A stretch of DNA of 64,000 bases. Source: Clostridium pasteurianum (lineage in GTDB: Bacteria; Bacillota; Clostridia; Clostridiales; Clostridiaceae). Below the pieces are notes generated by a model. It was not told where the DNA came from and did no database searches. It saw only the letters and a program-made list of their open reading frames with translations. Below are positions 16,441 to 24,816 of this stretch, piece by piece; position 1 is the stretch's first letter, and each line of letters begins with the position of its first letter. Location of the stretch: assembly GCF_001705235.1 (NCBI RefSeq), contig NZ_MCGV01000002.1, forward strand, positions 62,001-126,000. Reading direction: 5' to 3'. A program made the position numbers and the translations under genes.

Positions 16441-17256
16441 TTGAAGGGTGATATTAAGAAAGAGGTTAAAGAATATTACGGAAAGATAGCAAGTAAGGCA
16501 ATTAAACAATCTAGTTCAAATTGTGAGTGTACTAGATCTTGCTGCTCATCTGTAACTAATAATTCAAATGTATATACAAAAGATTTCATTGATGGGTTAC
16601 CTGATGAAGCTGTAAATACATCGCTTGGGTGTGCTAATCCAGTGGCACTTGCTAATCCTCAAAAGGGCGAGACTATATTGGATTTAGGAAGTGGTGGGGG
16701 AATAGATGTATTTATTTCGTCTAAATATGTAGGTGATACTGGAAAAGTATATGGACTTGATATGACTGATGAAATGCTTGAACTTGCCAATAATAATAAA
16801 GAAAAAATGGAAGTAAAAAATGTAGAATTTATAAAAGGATATATTGAAAATATCCCATTGAAAGATGAAATAGTAGATGTTATAACTTCAAATTGTGTTA
16901 TAAATTTATGTGAGAGTAAGAAAAAAGCTCTGTCTGAAGCTTATAGGGTTTTAAAAAAAGGTGGACGACTGGCAATTGCAGATATAGTGTCACTTAAAGA
17001 TATACCTGAAGATATAAAAAAGAGTGTAGAAATGTGGGTTGGCTGCATAGCTGGTGCATTATCTATTAGAGAATATAAGGAAATACTTGAAAGTGTGGGA
17101 TTCACAGAAGTTGAAATTATACCAGTGAATATATATACAAAAGAAACTATGAAAGACATAGCTGAGAAGAAGAACCTCAGTGAATTATATAACAGTATAG
17201 ATACAGAAGTTATTGATGCTGCGTTTGCAGGAGCACATGTAAAAGCTTATAAATAA
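16441..17256 (+). CDS. arsM: Arsenite S-adenosylmethionine methyltransferase
   Basis: SAM-dependent enzyme that methylates As(III) to mono-, di- and trimethyl arsenicals. The Rossmann SAM site is ILDLGSGGGIDVFIS. The three conserved catalytic cysteines appear in NTSLGCANP, ITSNCVINL and EMWVGCIAGAL, and the N-terminal NCECTRSCCSS adds an extra thiol cluster. Start TTG 16441 follows GGAG at 8 bases; earlier in-frame TTG 16420 lies within the previous gene. It is placed between a Cys-rich MarR gene and an ArsN-like acetyltransferase, an arsenic biotransformation set separate from the ars efflux operon 4 kb away. Confidence 0.93.
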   Translation: MKGDIKKEVKEYYGKIASKAIKQSSSNCECTRSCCSSVTNNSNVYTKDFIDGLPDEAVNTSLGCANPVALANPQKGETILDLGSGGGIDVFISSKYVGDTGKVYGLDMTDEMLELANNNKEKMEVKNVEFIKGYIENIPLKDEIVDVITSNCVINLCESKKKALSEAYRVLKKGGRLAIADIVSLKDIPEDIKKSVEMWVGCIAGALSIREYKEILESVGFTEVEIIPVNIYTKETMKDIAEKKNLSELYNSIDTEVIDAAFAGAHVKAYK

Positions 17257-17275
17257 TTAGAAAGGATTGATACGA

Positions 17276-17773
17276 ATGAATTATAGTATTAGAGAAATGA
17301 AACCTAATGATTGGGAAGCTGTAGCTAAAATATACATGGAGGGAATTAATACAGGTAAAGCTACTTTCCAGTCAGAATGTCCAAGCTTTGAAGAATGGGA
17401 CAAGGGACATATGAAAAACTGTAGGCTAGTAGCCTTTGATGGTGAAAATGTATTAGGGTGGGCTGCACTTAGTCCTACTTCCAGCAGATGTGTTTATAAA
17501 GGTGTTGCAGAAGTTAGCATATATATAGGAGAAGCATACAGGGGTAAGGGCGTAGGAAAAAGCATATTAAATTCTTTAGTAAAACTATCAGAAGGAAATG
17601 GAATTTGGAGCTTATATTCTGCAATTGTAAGAGAAAATAGTTCAAGTATAGCACTACATAAGAGCTGCGGCTTTAGAGAAATAGGAATAAGAGAGAAAAT
17701 TGCAAAAATGCCCGATGGAGTATGGCACGATACAGTACTAATGGAACGTAGAAGTAATATTATTGGAAAGTAA
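17276..17773 (+). CDS. GNAT acetyltransferase, phosphinothricin/ArsN1-like
   Basis: Acetyl-CoA-dependent N-acetyltransferase of 165 residues, like phosphinothricin acetyltransferase and its arsenic-island relative ArsN1. The acetyl-CoA P-loop motif is in EAYRGKGVGKSIL; family marks are GWAALSPTSSRCVYKGVAEVS (seen as GWAALSPTSSRCVY), ALHKSCGFREIG and DTVLMERR at the end. ArsN1 enzymes acetylate the arsenical antibiotic arsinothricin, a product of organic arsenical chemistry; location directly after arsM makes that role plausible. ATG 17276 follows AAAGG. Confidence 0.85.
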   Translation: MNYSIREMKPNDWEAVAKIYMEGINTGKATFQSECPSFEEWDKGHMKNCRLVAFDGENVLGWAALSPTSSRCVYKGVAEVSIYIGEAYRGKGVGKSILNSLVKLSEGNGIWSLYSAIVRENSSSIALHKSCGFREIGIREKIAKMPDGVWHDTVLMERRSNIIGK

Positions 17774-17808
17774 CTATATCTTAAAATATGTAACCTGTTT
17801 AACATTAA

Positions 17809-17869
17809 TAAGACCTCCAAAACTGAGTAATTGTATGTTACATCAGTTTGGAGGCTTACACAAAACAGA
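17809..17869 (+). repeat. 60-bp hairpin repeat, copy 2
   Basis: CCTCCAAAACTGAGTAA pairs imperfectly with the following TTACATCAGTTTGGAGG. It lies between the convergent acetyltransferase and endolysin genes and closely matches the copy at 20240-20297, and in inverted sense the one at 11600-11659. Confidence 0.65.
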
Positions 17870-17906
17870 ATAATCACATTCTTATAAAAAAACTGTTATA
17901 TATTTA

Positions 17907-18794
17907 CTAGTCAATTAATGAAAGGAATGTGTTGTGATCGCATAATCCATTTGCAGATAAACCATTATCACTTTTAAATGAATTTATTGCAGATCTTAGT
18001 CCTGAACCAAATGTTCCTGGATATTCTACACCATTTGGATTATACCCTCTTAACATTACTAAAATTTCAGCTGCAGTAACCATATATTGAGTTTCTCCAC
18101 TAGTTACATAATGATTGCCTAAAGCACTTCTTGATGCAGGTCCCCAAATTCCATCTACAGAAAGACCAGCACCATAATCCAAGTTCATAGCATGTTGTAA
18201 AACTTTAATTCCTGCTTTTTTTGTTTCATATCCCCTAATTCCATCAGTATCAATATTACAGCCAACAAATCTATTCGCTTGTTCTTGTCCAGATTGAACA
18301 ACTGTATTTGTATCTGTAGGTGTTGGAGTAGGTGTAGGTGTAGGACCATCTTCATTGTACCTTAGAACGCAATCCCAAGGGAAATTGTAATAATTTTGAA
18401 TACAAATTTCACGACCTGTTTGATCTCCACTTCGTCCTCCTGTTACTCCACCATTTTCATTGCATCTAGCAGCTACAACTTGTCCATCCCCGATATACAT
18501 TACAGTGTGGTGAGTTTCATTTAGTAATACATCTCCACGTATTAATCCAGATCCTGTTGACAAGCTTACAGATGATGTTACATCAGAAAAACCACATTCT
18601 AGAAAAACTCTTTTCATGTTATAAGTACTAGTAGCACCATTGCTTTTTACTGGAACACCAGCAGTCTGCCATGCAGTAATAACAGAAGACGAACAGTCGT
18701 AATTAGGTCCCCATCTATATTCCTGATCATAACCGTGTGTATCATCATTTGCCAAATTAATCATCCATCTTGTTGCTGTTTCAATTTTTCCCAT
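17907..18794 (-). CDS. NlpC/P60-type endolysin with C-terminal wall-binding domain
   Basis: Peptidoglycan hydrolase of 295 residues with no signal peptide, as in phage-type endolysins that need a holin. The N-terminal peptidase shows the catalytic Cys34 in YDCSSSV and His96 in ETHHTVMYIGDG. A PTPTPTPTPT linker (about residues 150-160) leads to a C-terminal binding region with SVDGIWGPASRSAL and GTFGSGLRSAINSFKSDNG, like peptidoglycan-binding repeats. It follows the UviB-like holin gene on the same strand, after a terminator, and has its own TTTACA box (minus strand, near 18876-18881). Likely role is release of a large secreted product by limited lysis. Confidence 0.85.
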   Translation of the reverse strand: MGKIETATRWMINLANDDTHGYDQEYRWGPNYDCSSSVITAWQTAGVPVKSNGATSTYNMKRVFLECGFSDVTSSVSLSTGSGLIRGDVLLNETHHTVMYIGDGQVVAARCNENGGVTGGRSGDQTGREICIQNYYNFPWDCVLRYNEDGPTPTPTPTPTDTNTVVQSGQEQANRFVGCNIDTDGIRGYETKKAGIKVLQHAMNLDYGAGLSVDGIWGPASRSALGNHYVTSGETQYMVTAAEILVMLRGYNPNGVEYPGTFGSGLRSAINSFKSDNGLSANGLCDHNTFLSLID

Positions 18795-18937
18795 AATAAA
18801 ACCTCCAAATATTTTTTTATAAAATCATCAGCGCTGAATAACTTCGTCTATTAAATACAAATTAGTTCCTAGATATGTAAACTAATTTATAAGGTTTTAA
18901 TAAGAAAATTTTTGGAGATATACTTAATATAAAATCA

Positions 18938-18974
18938 AAAAAAGAAAGCTAATATTTTTTGAAAGCTTTCTTTT
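18938..18974 (-). terminator. Intrinsic terminator after the holin-like gene
   Basis: AAAGAAAGCT (18941-18950) pairs with AGCTTTCTTT (18964-18973); on the minus strand the hairpin is followed by a T-rich run. It separates the sigma factor/holin unit from the endolysin gene. Confidence 0.8.
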
Positions 18975-19032
18975 ACAGCTTAAATATTTAAAGAAATATA
19001 TTAATATAGAAAAAAAGTGTTTGTTATAAATT

Positions 19033-19254
19033 TCAATTAATTTTGCTTTTTATTTCATTAATAGTGGAATTTATTGAATCTAAAAGATTCAACTTATCCG
19101 TAAGTTCTTTTATTATTTCTTGATAATTCTTTTCTCTTTCTTCTTGCTTTAAGTCTCTAGTTTCCTGTGCTTTTAATATGTATACTATAAGCACACAACT
19201 AAGGATTGCCCATATTCCTTGGGTAGCAGCTATTTTAATTAATTCGTTAAACAT
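19033..19254 (-). CDS. UviB/BhlA-family holin-like protein
   Basis: Small membrane protein of 73 residues. One membrane helix (about 13-30, GIWAILSCVLIVYIL) is followed by a charged coiled-coil tail (QEEREKNYQEIIKELTDKL), the layout of UviB/BhlA holin-like proteins. ATG 19254 after GGGAGGTG is preferred to an upstream TTG. It lies just downstream of a UviA-like sigma factor, as uviAB do on Clostridium perfringens plasmid pIP404, where the pair is UV-inducible and linked with bacteriocin release. Confidence 0.85.
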   Translation of the reverse strand: MFNELIKIAATQGIWAILSCVLIVYILKAQETRDLKQEEREKNYQEIIKELTDKLNLLDSINSTINEIKSKIN

Positions 19255-19304
19255 ACATTCACCTCCCAATCTAAATCAGATTTAATTCGTATTATTTTTC
19301 TTTA

Positions 19305-19850
19305 TCAATGTTTCAATATCACATGATTTTGGATGATATTTAATGCCTTAATTCTAGATTTATGCACTGCTTGTCTACTTATTTTAAGTTTGTTTCCTAT
19401 TTGTATATCTGAATATTCTAACAAATAATAATATTTTAGAATTAACACTTGATGTTTTGTTAAAAAGTTTAAATTTAATAACTGATCAACCAGCAATTTA
19501 TTATCGATGTTATTATTATTATCAAAACCTTGTTTAATAATATCAGTATCTAAAGCTATTTCATTATGTTTGGTTAAATAATATTTTCTACAATGATCAA
19601 TTGCTTTATGATTTAGAGAAACTTGTATATATTTAACTAATGCACCTTCTGAAAAATTTTTTAGTTTATTCAAATCTGAATTTTTTATCATTTTTATAAA
19701 AAATATTATTAAATCCGTTTCAGCATCATCATAAACCATCTTTCTAGAAAGTTTTTTAATCAATAAGTTAAATTTATTTATGATTTCTAATAATGCATCT
19801 TGATTATTGCCTTTAGCCATAACAATTAAATCATATAAATTACCGTTCAT
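19305..19850 (-). CDS. Group-5 sigma factor of the UviA/TcdR/BotR type
   Basis: Alternative RNA polymerase sigma factor of 181 residues. Region 2-like sequence covers about residues 10-110 (IIKKFNLL-type start, MVYDDAETDLIIFFIKMI, YIQVSLNHKAIDHCRKYY) and region 4 the C-terminal 60 (LTKHQVLILKYYYL then DIQIGNKLKISRQAVHKSRI as helix-turn-helix). This matches the clostridial toxin/bacteriocin sigma group (TcdR, BotR, TetR, UviA). TTTACA boxes, the -35 element of that group, occur on the minus strand upstream of this gene (19922-19927) and of the endolysin, suggesting autoregulation and control of the lysis gene. What toxin or bacteriocin it serves is not in view. Confidence 0.82.
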   Translation of the reverse strand: MNGNLYDLIVMAKGNNQDALLEIINKFNLLIKKLSRKMVYDDAETDLIIFFIKMIKNSDLNKLKNFSEGALVKYIQVSLNHKAIDHCRKYYLTKHNEIALDTDIIKQGFDNNNNIDNKLLVDQLLNLNFLTKHQVLILKYYYLLEYSDIQIGNKLKISRQAVHKSRIKALNIIQNHVILKH

Positions 19851-19954
19851 AAATTTTCATCCCCACTTCTTTATTTCATAAAATTTACTTTATAAATAAA
19901 GAAAAGGAATTTACTGTAATTTGTAAACCTAATATTTAGTAATAATTTGTAAAT

Positions 19955-19990
19955 AAAAAAGACATTGGTAAAATACCAATGCCTTTAATT
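19955..19990 (-). terminator. Minus-strand intrinsic terminator upstream of the sigma gene
   Basis: GACATTGGTA and TACCAATGCC pair tightly (19961-19983) and are followed on the minus strand by a TTTTTT run. No annotated gene precedes it on that strand, so it must end a short transcript coming from the 20.0-20.3 kb region. Confidence 0.7.
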
Positions 19991-20022
19991 TATGTGTGCC
20001 ACATATTACACTTACTAATTGG

Positions 20023-20124
20023 TTATGGATATTGATAGTGACAACCATTTAATAGTAAGGTTATTAATTTGGAAGTAGAATCTGAATTAAGTGTATTGTA
20101 AAACTTTAATGTAAAAATACTCAT
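20023..20124 (-). CDS. Possible 33-residue peptide ahead of a terminator
   Basis: A short frame starting MSIFTLKFYNTLNSD and ending TLLLNGCHYQYP stops 33 bases before the minus-strand terminator at 19955-19990. It contains one Cys and a hydrophobic middle, the shape of a small signalling or toxic peptide. There is no good ribosome site before the ATG and no neighbour that would process it. It is listed only because the terminator implies a minus-strand transcript here. Confidence 0.2.
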   Translation of the reverse strand: MSIFTLKFYNTLNSDSTSKLITLLLNGCHYQYP

Positions 20125-20568
20125 ATAATACAAAGTTTTTTTAATAATTTATTATAGGTAGATACAATTAGATATATTTAAGAATTTTAATGATACTTTT
20201 AAAATAAAATGTAGTTATTGCTTTTCTCTTCTTATTAAAAAAGCCTCAAAAACTGAGTAATTTTATTTTACATCAGTTTAGAGGTTTAAATAAACAGACT
20301 TTAAAAGTTATTTGTGAAAATATTACTAAATATTTGCTTTTTATTTACAGTTATCCTTTTATTTGATTAAAAGTAAATATTTCTTATATTATTATAGTAC
20401 TATTTTGTAAAATTATCTACTAATTTTAACCATTAATATTAATAAAAAACATTTAAGTGAAGTGCCATATAATATTTATATTTTTAATATAATGAAAAAA
20501 AATGTTGCAAATTTCAAACATAAGTCATATGATTATAATTGAATATGTTCATATAAGGAGTGAAAAAA
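20125..20568. other. Intergenic region upstream of the ars operon
   Basis: Apart from the 60-bp hairpin at 20240-20297 this stretch is AT-rich without recognisable genes. Just before the ars operon, the sequence CATATGATTATAATTGAA with a following TATGTTCATAT (20527-20554) is an imperfect dyad in the place expected for the ArsR operator. Confidence 0.4.
20240..20297 (+). repeat. 60-bp hairpin repeat, copy 3
   Basis: GCCTCAAAAACTGAGTAA pairs imperfectly with TTACATCAGTTTAGAGG (20264-20283 arm); near-identical to the copy at 17809-17869. Confidence 0.65.
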
Positions 20569-20955
20569 ATGGATTTAATACAAGTGATGAAAGCATTATC
20601 TGATGAAACACGCATGAGAATATTAAATTTACTTGAAAGCGGTGAAATGTGCGTTTGTGAAATAGAAGCAGTACTTGATATTAGTCAATCTAATGCTTCC
20701 CGCCACTTAACCAAACTTACAACAGCTAAAATAGTTGATTACTACAAGGTTAATAAATATGTATATTACAAAATGGATCAAGATACAATTAAAGAATTTC
20801 CCTTTATAGATGAAATAATAAGAAAACATGCAACTAACTTAGATTCGTGTAAGAAAGATTTTGAAAGGCTAAAAAGTTATAGAGAAAGTGGACTTGGCTG
20901 TGAGGATTTAAAGTCAGGCAAGGTATGCTTTAATGATAACTGCTGCACAAAATAG
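20569..20955 (+). CDS. arsR: Arsenical-resistance repressor
   Basis: ArsR/SmtB winged-helix repressor of 128 residues at the head of an arsenic efflux operon. The arsenite-binding thiols are in GEMCVCEIEAVL, followed by the recognition helix ISQSNASRHLTKL. The C-terminus is Cys-rich (GCEDLKSGKVCFNDNCCTK, 19 residues), which may add metal ligands. As(III) binding should release it from the promoter and induce all five genes. ATG 20569 lies at normal distance from AAGGAG; the GTG 20560 overlaps that site. Confidence 0.93.
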   Translation: MDLIQVMKALSDETRMRILNLLESGEMCVCEIEAVLDISQSNASRHLTKLTTAKIVDYYKVNKYVYYKMDQDTIKEFPFIDEIIRKHATNLDSCKKDFERLKSYRESGLGCEDLKSGKVCFNDNCCTK

Positions 20956-20967
20956 GAGTTGATTAAT

Positions 20968-22020
20968 ATGAATAATAAATCATCAAAATTATCGTGGCTT
21001 GATCGCTATTTAACAGTATGGATTTTTTTAGCAATGGCACTTGGAATATTTTTAGGATGGGTTTTTCCAGGCCTTGCAAGTACACTATCAAATTTATCCA
21101 TAGGAACAACATCTATTCCTATGGCTATAGGACTTATAGTTATGCTCTATCCACCACTGGCAAAGGTTAATTATAAAGAACTTCATAAAGTTTTTAAAAA
21201 TCCTAGAGTTTTGGGATTATCACTTTTACAGAACTGGATTATAGGACCAATTTTAATGTTTCTAATTGCAATTATATTTTTAAAATCATATCCAGCATTT
21301 ATGACCGGACTTATATTAATCGGTCTTGCAAGGTGCATTGCCATGGTTATTGTATGGAATGGCCTGGCTGATGGTGATACAGAATATGCAGCTGCACTTG
21401 TAGCTTTTAATTCAATTTTTCAGGTTATCTTTTATTCAGTATACTGCTATATATTCATAACTGTCCTGCCAACTATGTTTGGATTAACAGGCTATAAGGT
21501 TAATATTTCTATGGGTAAGGTAGCTATCTCTGTGGCAATTTATCTTGGAATTCCATTTGCAGCTGGCCTACTTACAAGGTTAATTTTAGAGCCTAAACGT
21601 GGAACAGAATGGTATAATAAAAAATTTATACCGAAGATAAGCCCATTAGCATTAATTGCTTTACTTTTTACAATAATAATTATGTTCACTTATAAGGGCA
21701 AATATATAGTTGAACTTCCACTTGATGTTATAAGAATTGCAGTTCCGCTTTTAGTGTATTTTGTAATAATGTTCTCAGCTTCATTCTTTATAAGCCGTAA
21801 AGCTGGAATAGACTATAAAAGAACTACTACACTTTCCTTTACCGCTGCAAGTAATAACTTTGAGCTTGCCATAGCTGTTGCAGTTGCCGTATTTGGAATA
21901 GAATCAAAGGAGGCATTTACTGCGGTTATAGGTCCATTAGTAGAAGTACCTGTTATGATAGCCCTTGTAAATGTAGCTCTTCACTGGAAGAAAAAATATT
22001 TTAATAACGGAGGAATTTAA
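20968..22020 (+). CDS. acr3: Arsenite efflux permease Acr3
   Basis: Ten-helix arsenite exporter of the ACR3 family, 350 residues. Diagnostic features are the conserved Cys in [21 protein letters not shown] split across TM4 ([15 protein letters not shown]), the TM9 Glu in [18 protein letters not shown], and the [12 protein letters not shown] end. It moves As(OH)3/arsenite out of the cell, alone or energised by ArsA. ATG 20968 after AGGAG is used rather than an upstream TTG. It lies 12 bases after arsR. Confidence 0.95.
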   Translation: MNNKSSKLSWLDRYLTVWIFLAMALGIFLGWVFPGLASTLSNLSIGTTSIPMAIGLIVMLYPPLAKVNYKELHKVFKNPRVLGLSLLQNWIIGPILMFLIAIIFLKSYPAFMTGLILIGLARCIAMVIVWNGLADGDTEYAAALVAFNSIFQVIFYSVYCYIFITVLPTMFGLTGYKVNISMGKVAISVAIYLGIPFAAGLLTRLILEPKRGTEWYNKKFIPKISPLALIALLFTIIIMFTYKGKYIVELPLDVIRIAVPLLVYFVIMFSASFFISRKAGIDYKRTTTLSFTAASNNFELAIAVAVAVFGIESKEAFTAVIGPLVEVPVMIALVNVALHWKKKYFNNGGI

Positions 22021-22022
22021 CT

Positions 22023-22433
22023 ATGAAACCTAAAGTGGCGTTTATATGCGTACACAATTCCTGTAGATCTCAAATGGCAGAAGCACTGTCTAAATTATTT
22101 GCAAATGATGTATTTGAGGCATATTCTGCTGGAACAGAACTAAGGGATACAATAAATCAGGATGCCGTAAGGATTATAAAGGATTTATATGGCACTAATA
22201 TGAATAAAACTTATAAATCAAAACTTTTAAAGGATATTCCAGAGGCTGATATAGTAATAAAAATGGGCTGTAATGTAGTGTGTCCTTTCTTACCTGCAAA
22301 ACATACAGAAGATTGGGGTCTTGAGGATCCTACAGGAAAAAGTGATGAGGAATTTATAAAAACAGCAAAAGCTATTGAAGAGAAAGTTAAAGACCTATCT
22401 AAAAGAATTAAAAATAATGAAATTAAATTATAA
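22023..22433 (+). CDS. arsC: Arsenate reductase, low-molecular-weight phosphatase type
   Basis: Cytoplasmic enzyme of 136 residues that reduces As(V) to As(III) for export. The phosphatase-like P-loop is C9-VHNSC-R15, and the redox cysteines Cys83 and Cys87 lie in MGCNVVCPFLP, giving the Cys triad of the thioredoxin-coupled class. The Asp of the general-acid loop is in EDWGLEDPTGKSDEEF. It starts two bases after acr3, so translation is coupled. Confidence 0.95.
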   Translation: MKPKVAFICVHNSCRSQMAEALSKLFANDVFEAYSAGTELRDTINQDAVRIIKDLYGTNMNKTYKSKLLKDIPEADIVIKMGCNVVCPFLPAKHTEDWGLEDPTGKSDEEFIKTAKAIEEKVKDLSKRIKNNEIKL

Positions 22434-22445
22434 GGAGCGATAAAT

Positions 22446-22823
22446 ATGAGTAAAATAGAAATTTTTGATCCAGCTATGTGCTGCTCAACAGGTGTCTGCG
22501 GACCAAGTATAAATAAAGAACTTTTAAGGGTTGCAACAGTTATAAATAATATGATTAAAAAAGGTGCTGATGTGACAAGACATAACCTCTCAAGTGAACC
22601 ACAGGCATTTATAGATAACAAGAAGGTTAATGAATATTTAAACTCAAAGGGTGCAGAAGTACTTCCAATAACACTTGTTGATGGTGAGGTTAAAAAGCTT
22701 AAGGCATACCCAACAAATGAGGAATTTTCCAATTGGTCAGGAATATCCAAGGAGGATTTATCTACCATAACTATAAAAAAACCTAAAAAAAGCTGCGGTT
22801 GTAATAATAAAGGCTGCTGCTAG
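22446..22823 (+). CDS. arsD: Arsenite metallochaperone ArsD
   Basis: Chaperone of 125 residues that passes As(III) to the ArsA ATPase and acts as a weak trans-acting repressor. The metal-binding cysteines Cys12, Cys13 and Cys18 are in AMCCSTGVCGPS. The thioredoxin-like fold continues through VLPITLVDGEV, and a Cys-rich tail SCGCNNKGCC is retained as in ArsD with a second site. It sits directly before arsA, the usual order. Confidence 0.95.
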   Translation: MSKIEIFDPAMCCSTGVCGPSINKELLRVATVINNMIKKGADVTRHNLSSEPQAFIDNKKVNEYLNSKGAEVLPITLVDGEVKKLKAYPTNEEFSNWSGISKEDLSTITIKKPKKSCGCNNKGCC

Positions 22824-22837
22824 AAGGAAGGCTTATA

Positions 22838-24589
22838 ATGGATAAAACATTTAATTTAGAAGATATTAAGCTAACAAAATATTTATTCTTCACAGGAAAG
22901 GGCGGAGTTGGAAAGACTTCCACGGCGGCGGCAACAGCAGTTACCCTTGCAGACAGTGGAAAAAAGGTGCTTCTAATAAGTACTGATCCAGCATCTAACC
23001 TTCAGGATATATTTAATACACCGCTTAATAATAAAGGTACTTCCATAGAAGATGTTCCAGGCCTTGTTATAGTAAATCTTAATCCTGAAGAAGCAGCTAA
23101 AGATTACAGGGAATCCGTTTTAGCTCCTTACAAGGGAAAACTTCCTGAGACTGTAATAAATAATATGGCAGAGCAACTTTCAGGCTCATGTACTGTGGAA
23201 ATAGCAGCTTTTAATGAATTTTCGTCTTTTATAACAGATGAAAGTATAAAGGAAAAGTACGATCATATTATATTTGATACAGCACCTACAGGGCATACCT
23301 TAAGAATGCTTCAATTGCCTTCAGCCTGGAGCAATTTCATAAGTGAAAGTACTCATGGTGCTTCATGTTTAGGTCAACTAGCAGGACTAGAAGATAAAAA
23401 AGAAATGTATAAGAATGCTGTTGAAGCTTTATCAAATGATAAAACTACTACTTTAATATTAGTTGCAAGACCAGAATACTCACCGCTTAAAGAGGCTGAA
23501 AGAGCTTCCCTTGAATTAAGGGATATAGGTATTAACAATCAAATGCTTATTATTAACGGAATTCTTAGTCAGGACAGCAAGAACGATGAAATATCCAATA
23601 GTTTATATAAAAAACAAAATGAAGCTCTTAAAAGCATTCCAGAACATTTAAGAAATCTTGAAACTTATAAAATACCTTTAAGATCATATAACGTCACAGG
23701 CATAGAAAATATACGAATGCTCTTAAAAAAGGATTTTAAAGAAATAAGTGACATGAGTCTTAATGTGAAAAACTTAAAGGGTGTTAAGAACCTTATTGAT
23801 GATCTGTATTTAAGTAAAAAGAAAGTTATTTTTACTATGGGAAAAGGCGGCGTTGGTAAAACCACTTTGGCTGCTGCTATAGCTTTAGGTCTTTCAGAAA
23901 AGGGAGTTAAGGTGCATTTAGCTACAACTGATCCAGCAGCTCATTTGAAGTTTGTTATTAATGAAGGAAATAATATAACTTTAAGTAGAATAGATGAGAA
24001 AAAAGAATTAGAAAAGTATAAAGAAGAAGTATTAAAAAAAACTAGGGAAACCATGGGAAATGCTGATATTGCCTATATAGAGGAAGATTTACGTTCACCC
24101 TGCACTCAAGAAATTGCAGTGTTTAGAGCCTTTGCAGATATAGTAGATAAAGCAGAAAATCAGGTAGTAGTCATAGATACCGCACCTACTGGACACACTT
24201 TACTGCTTTTGGATTCAACCGAAAGCTATAACAAAGAGATTTCAAGGTCTGAAGGAGATATTCCAAAATCGGTTTTAAAACTTCTGCCAAGACTCAAAAA
24301 CGAAAAAGAGACAGAAGTTATAATAGTAACTCTTCCAGAAGCAACTCCTGTATATGAGGCTGAAAGACTTCGTGAGGATTTAAAAAGGGCTGGAATCAAT
24401 AATAAATGGTGGATAATTAATTCAAGTTTACTTGTTACTGATACCAAAAGTGATTTTTTGAGAACAAAAGCTAAAAGTGAAATTCAATGGATAAATAAAG
24501 TAAATGAAATTTCATCTGGAAACTTTGCTGTCGCTGCATGGCACAGTGATGAACTTAAAGGAAATAGACTCAAAGAATTGATAGAATAA
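22838..24589 (+). CDS. arsA: Arsenite-stimulated ATPase ArsA
   Basis: Two-domain pump ATPase of 583 residues that energises arsenite export. Each half has a deviant Walker A: FTGKGGVGKTSTAA (near residue 18) and FTMGKGGVGKTTLAA (near residue 334), each followed by DTAPTGHTLR/DTAPTGHTLLLL. Metal-site cysteines occur in the LSGSCTVEIAAF and LRSPCTQEIAVF segments of the two halves, and a third Cys follows HGASCLG. It ends the ars operon and is followed by a strong terminator. Confidence 0.95.
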   Translation: MDKTFNLEDIKLTKYLFFTGKGGVGKTSTAAATAVTLADSGKKVLLISTDPASNLQDIFNTPLNNKGTSIEDVPGLVIVNLNPEEAAKDYRESVLAPYKGKLPETVINNMAEQLSGSCTVEIAAFNEFSSFITDESIKEKYDHIIFDTAPTGHTLRMLQLPSAWSNFISESTHGASCLGQLAGLEDKKEMYKNAVEALSNDKTTTLILVARPEYSPLKEAERASLELRDIGINNQMLIINGILSQDSKNDEISNSLYKKQNEALKSIPEHLRNLETYKIPLRSYNVTGIENIRMLLKKDFKEISDMSLNVKNLKGVKNLIDDLYLSKKKVIFTMGKGGVGKTTLAAAIALGLSEKGVKVHLATTDPAAHLKFVINEGNNITLSRIDEKKELEKYKEEVLKKTRETMGNADIAYIEEDLRSPCTQEIAVFRAFADIVDKAENQVVVIDTAPTGHTLLLLDSTESYNKEISRSEGDIPKSVLKLLPRLKNEKETEVIIVTLPEATPVYEAERLREDLKRAGINNKWWIINSSLLVTDTKSDFLRTKAKSEIQWINKVNEISSGNFAVAAWHSDELKGNRLKELIE

Positions 24590-24604
24590 TTTGAATGACA
24601 AAAA

Positions 24605-24655
24605 ATAGAATCACTATAGTAAATTTTTTTATATTACTATAGTGGTTCTTTTTAT
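24605..24655 (+). terminator. Intrinsic terminator of the ars operon
   Basis: AGAATCACTATAGTAA (24607-24622) pairs with TTACTATAGTGGTTCT (24634-24649), followed by a T-run. Confidence 0.9.
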
Positions 24656-24739
24656 TGATATGATAATAACTTTATAAATCAGTTTATCCTTTATTATATA
24701 GGGAACGCAACTAAAGTACATTTAGTATTAATATATTCC

Positions 24740-24803
24740 TTGACAATTAATCGAACTGTGAGTACAATATAAATAATTAATTAAACTCGCAGTTCGATTA
24801 ATT
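24740..24803 (+). promoter_or_regulatory. Promoter overlapped by a long TetR operator
   Basis: TTGACA (24740-24745) and TACAAT (24763-24768) are 17 bases apart. AATTAATCGAACTGTGAGT (24745-24763) and ACTCGCAGTTCGATTAATT (24785-24803) are inverted repeats of 19 bases with one mismatch, so the two arms flank the -10 region. A repressor bound to both arms would block the TetR/ferredoxin operon. Confidence 0.85.
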
Positions 24804-24816
24804 AGGAGGTAATATA

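Noticed and set aside
17907-19850. Prophage
   Set aside because: Endolysin and holin-like genes are present, but there are no capsid, tail, integrase or terminase genes; a sigma/holin/endolysin cassette explains them better.
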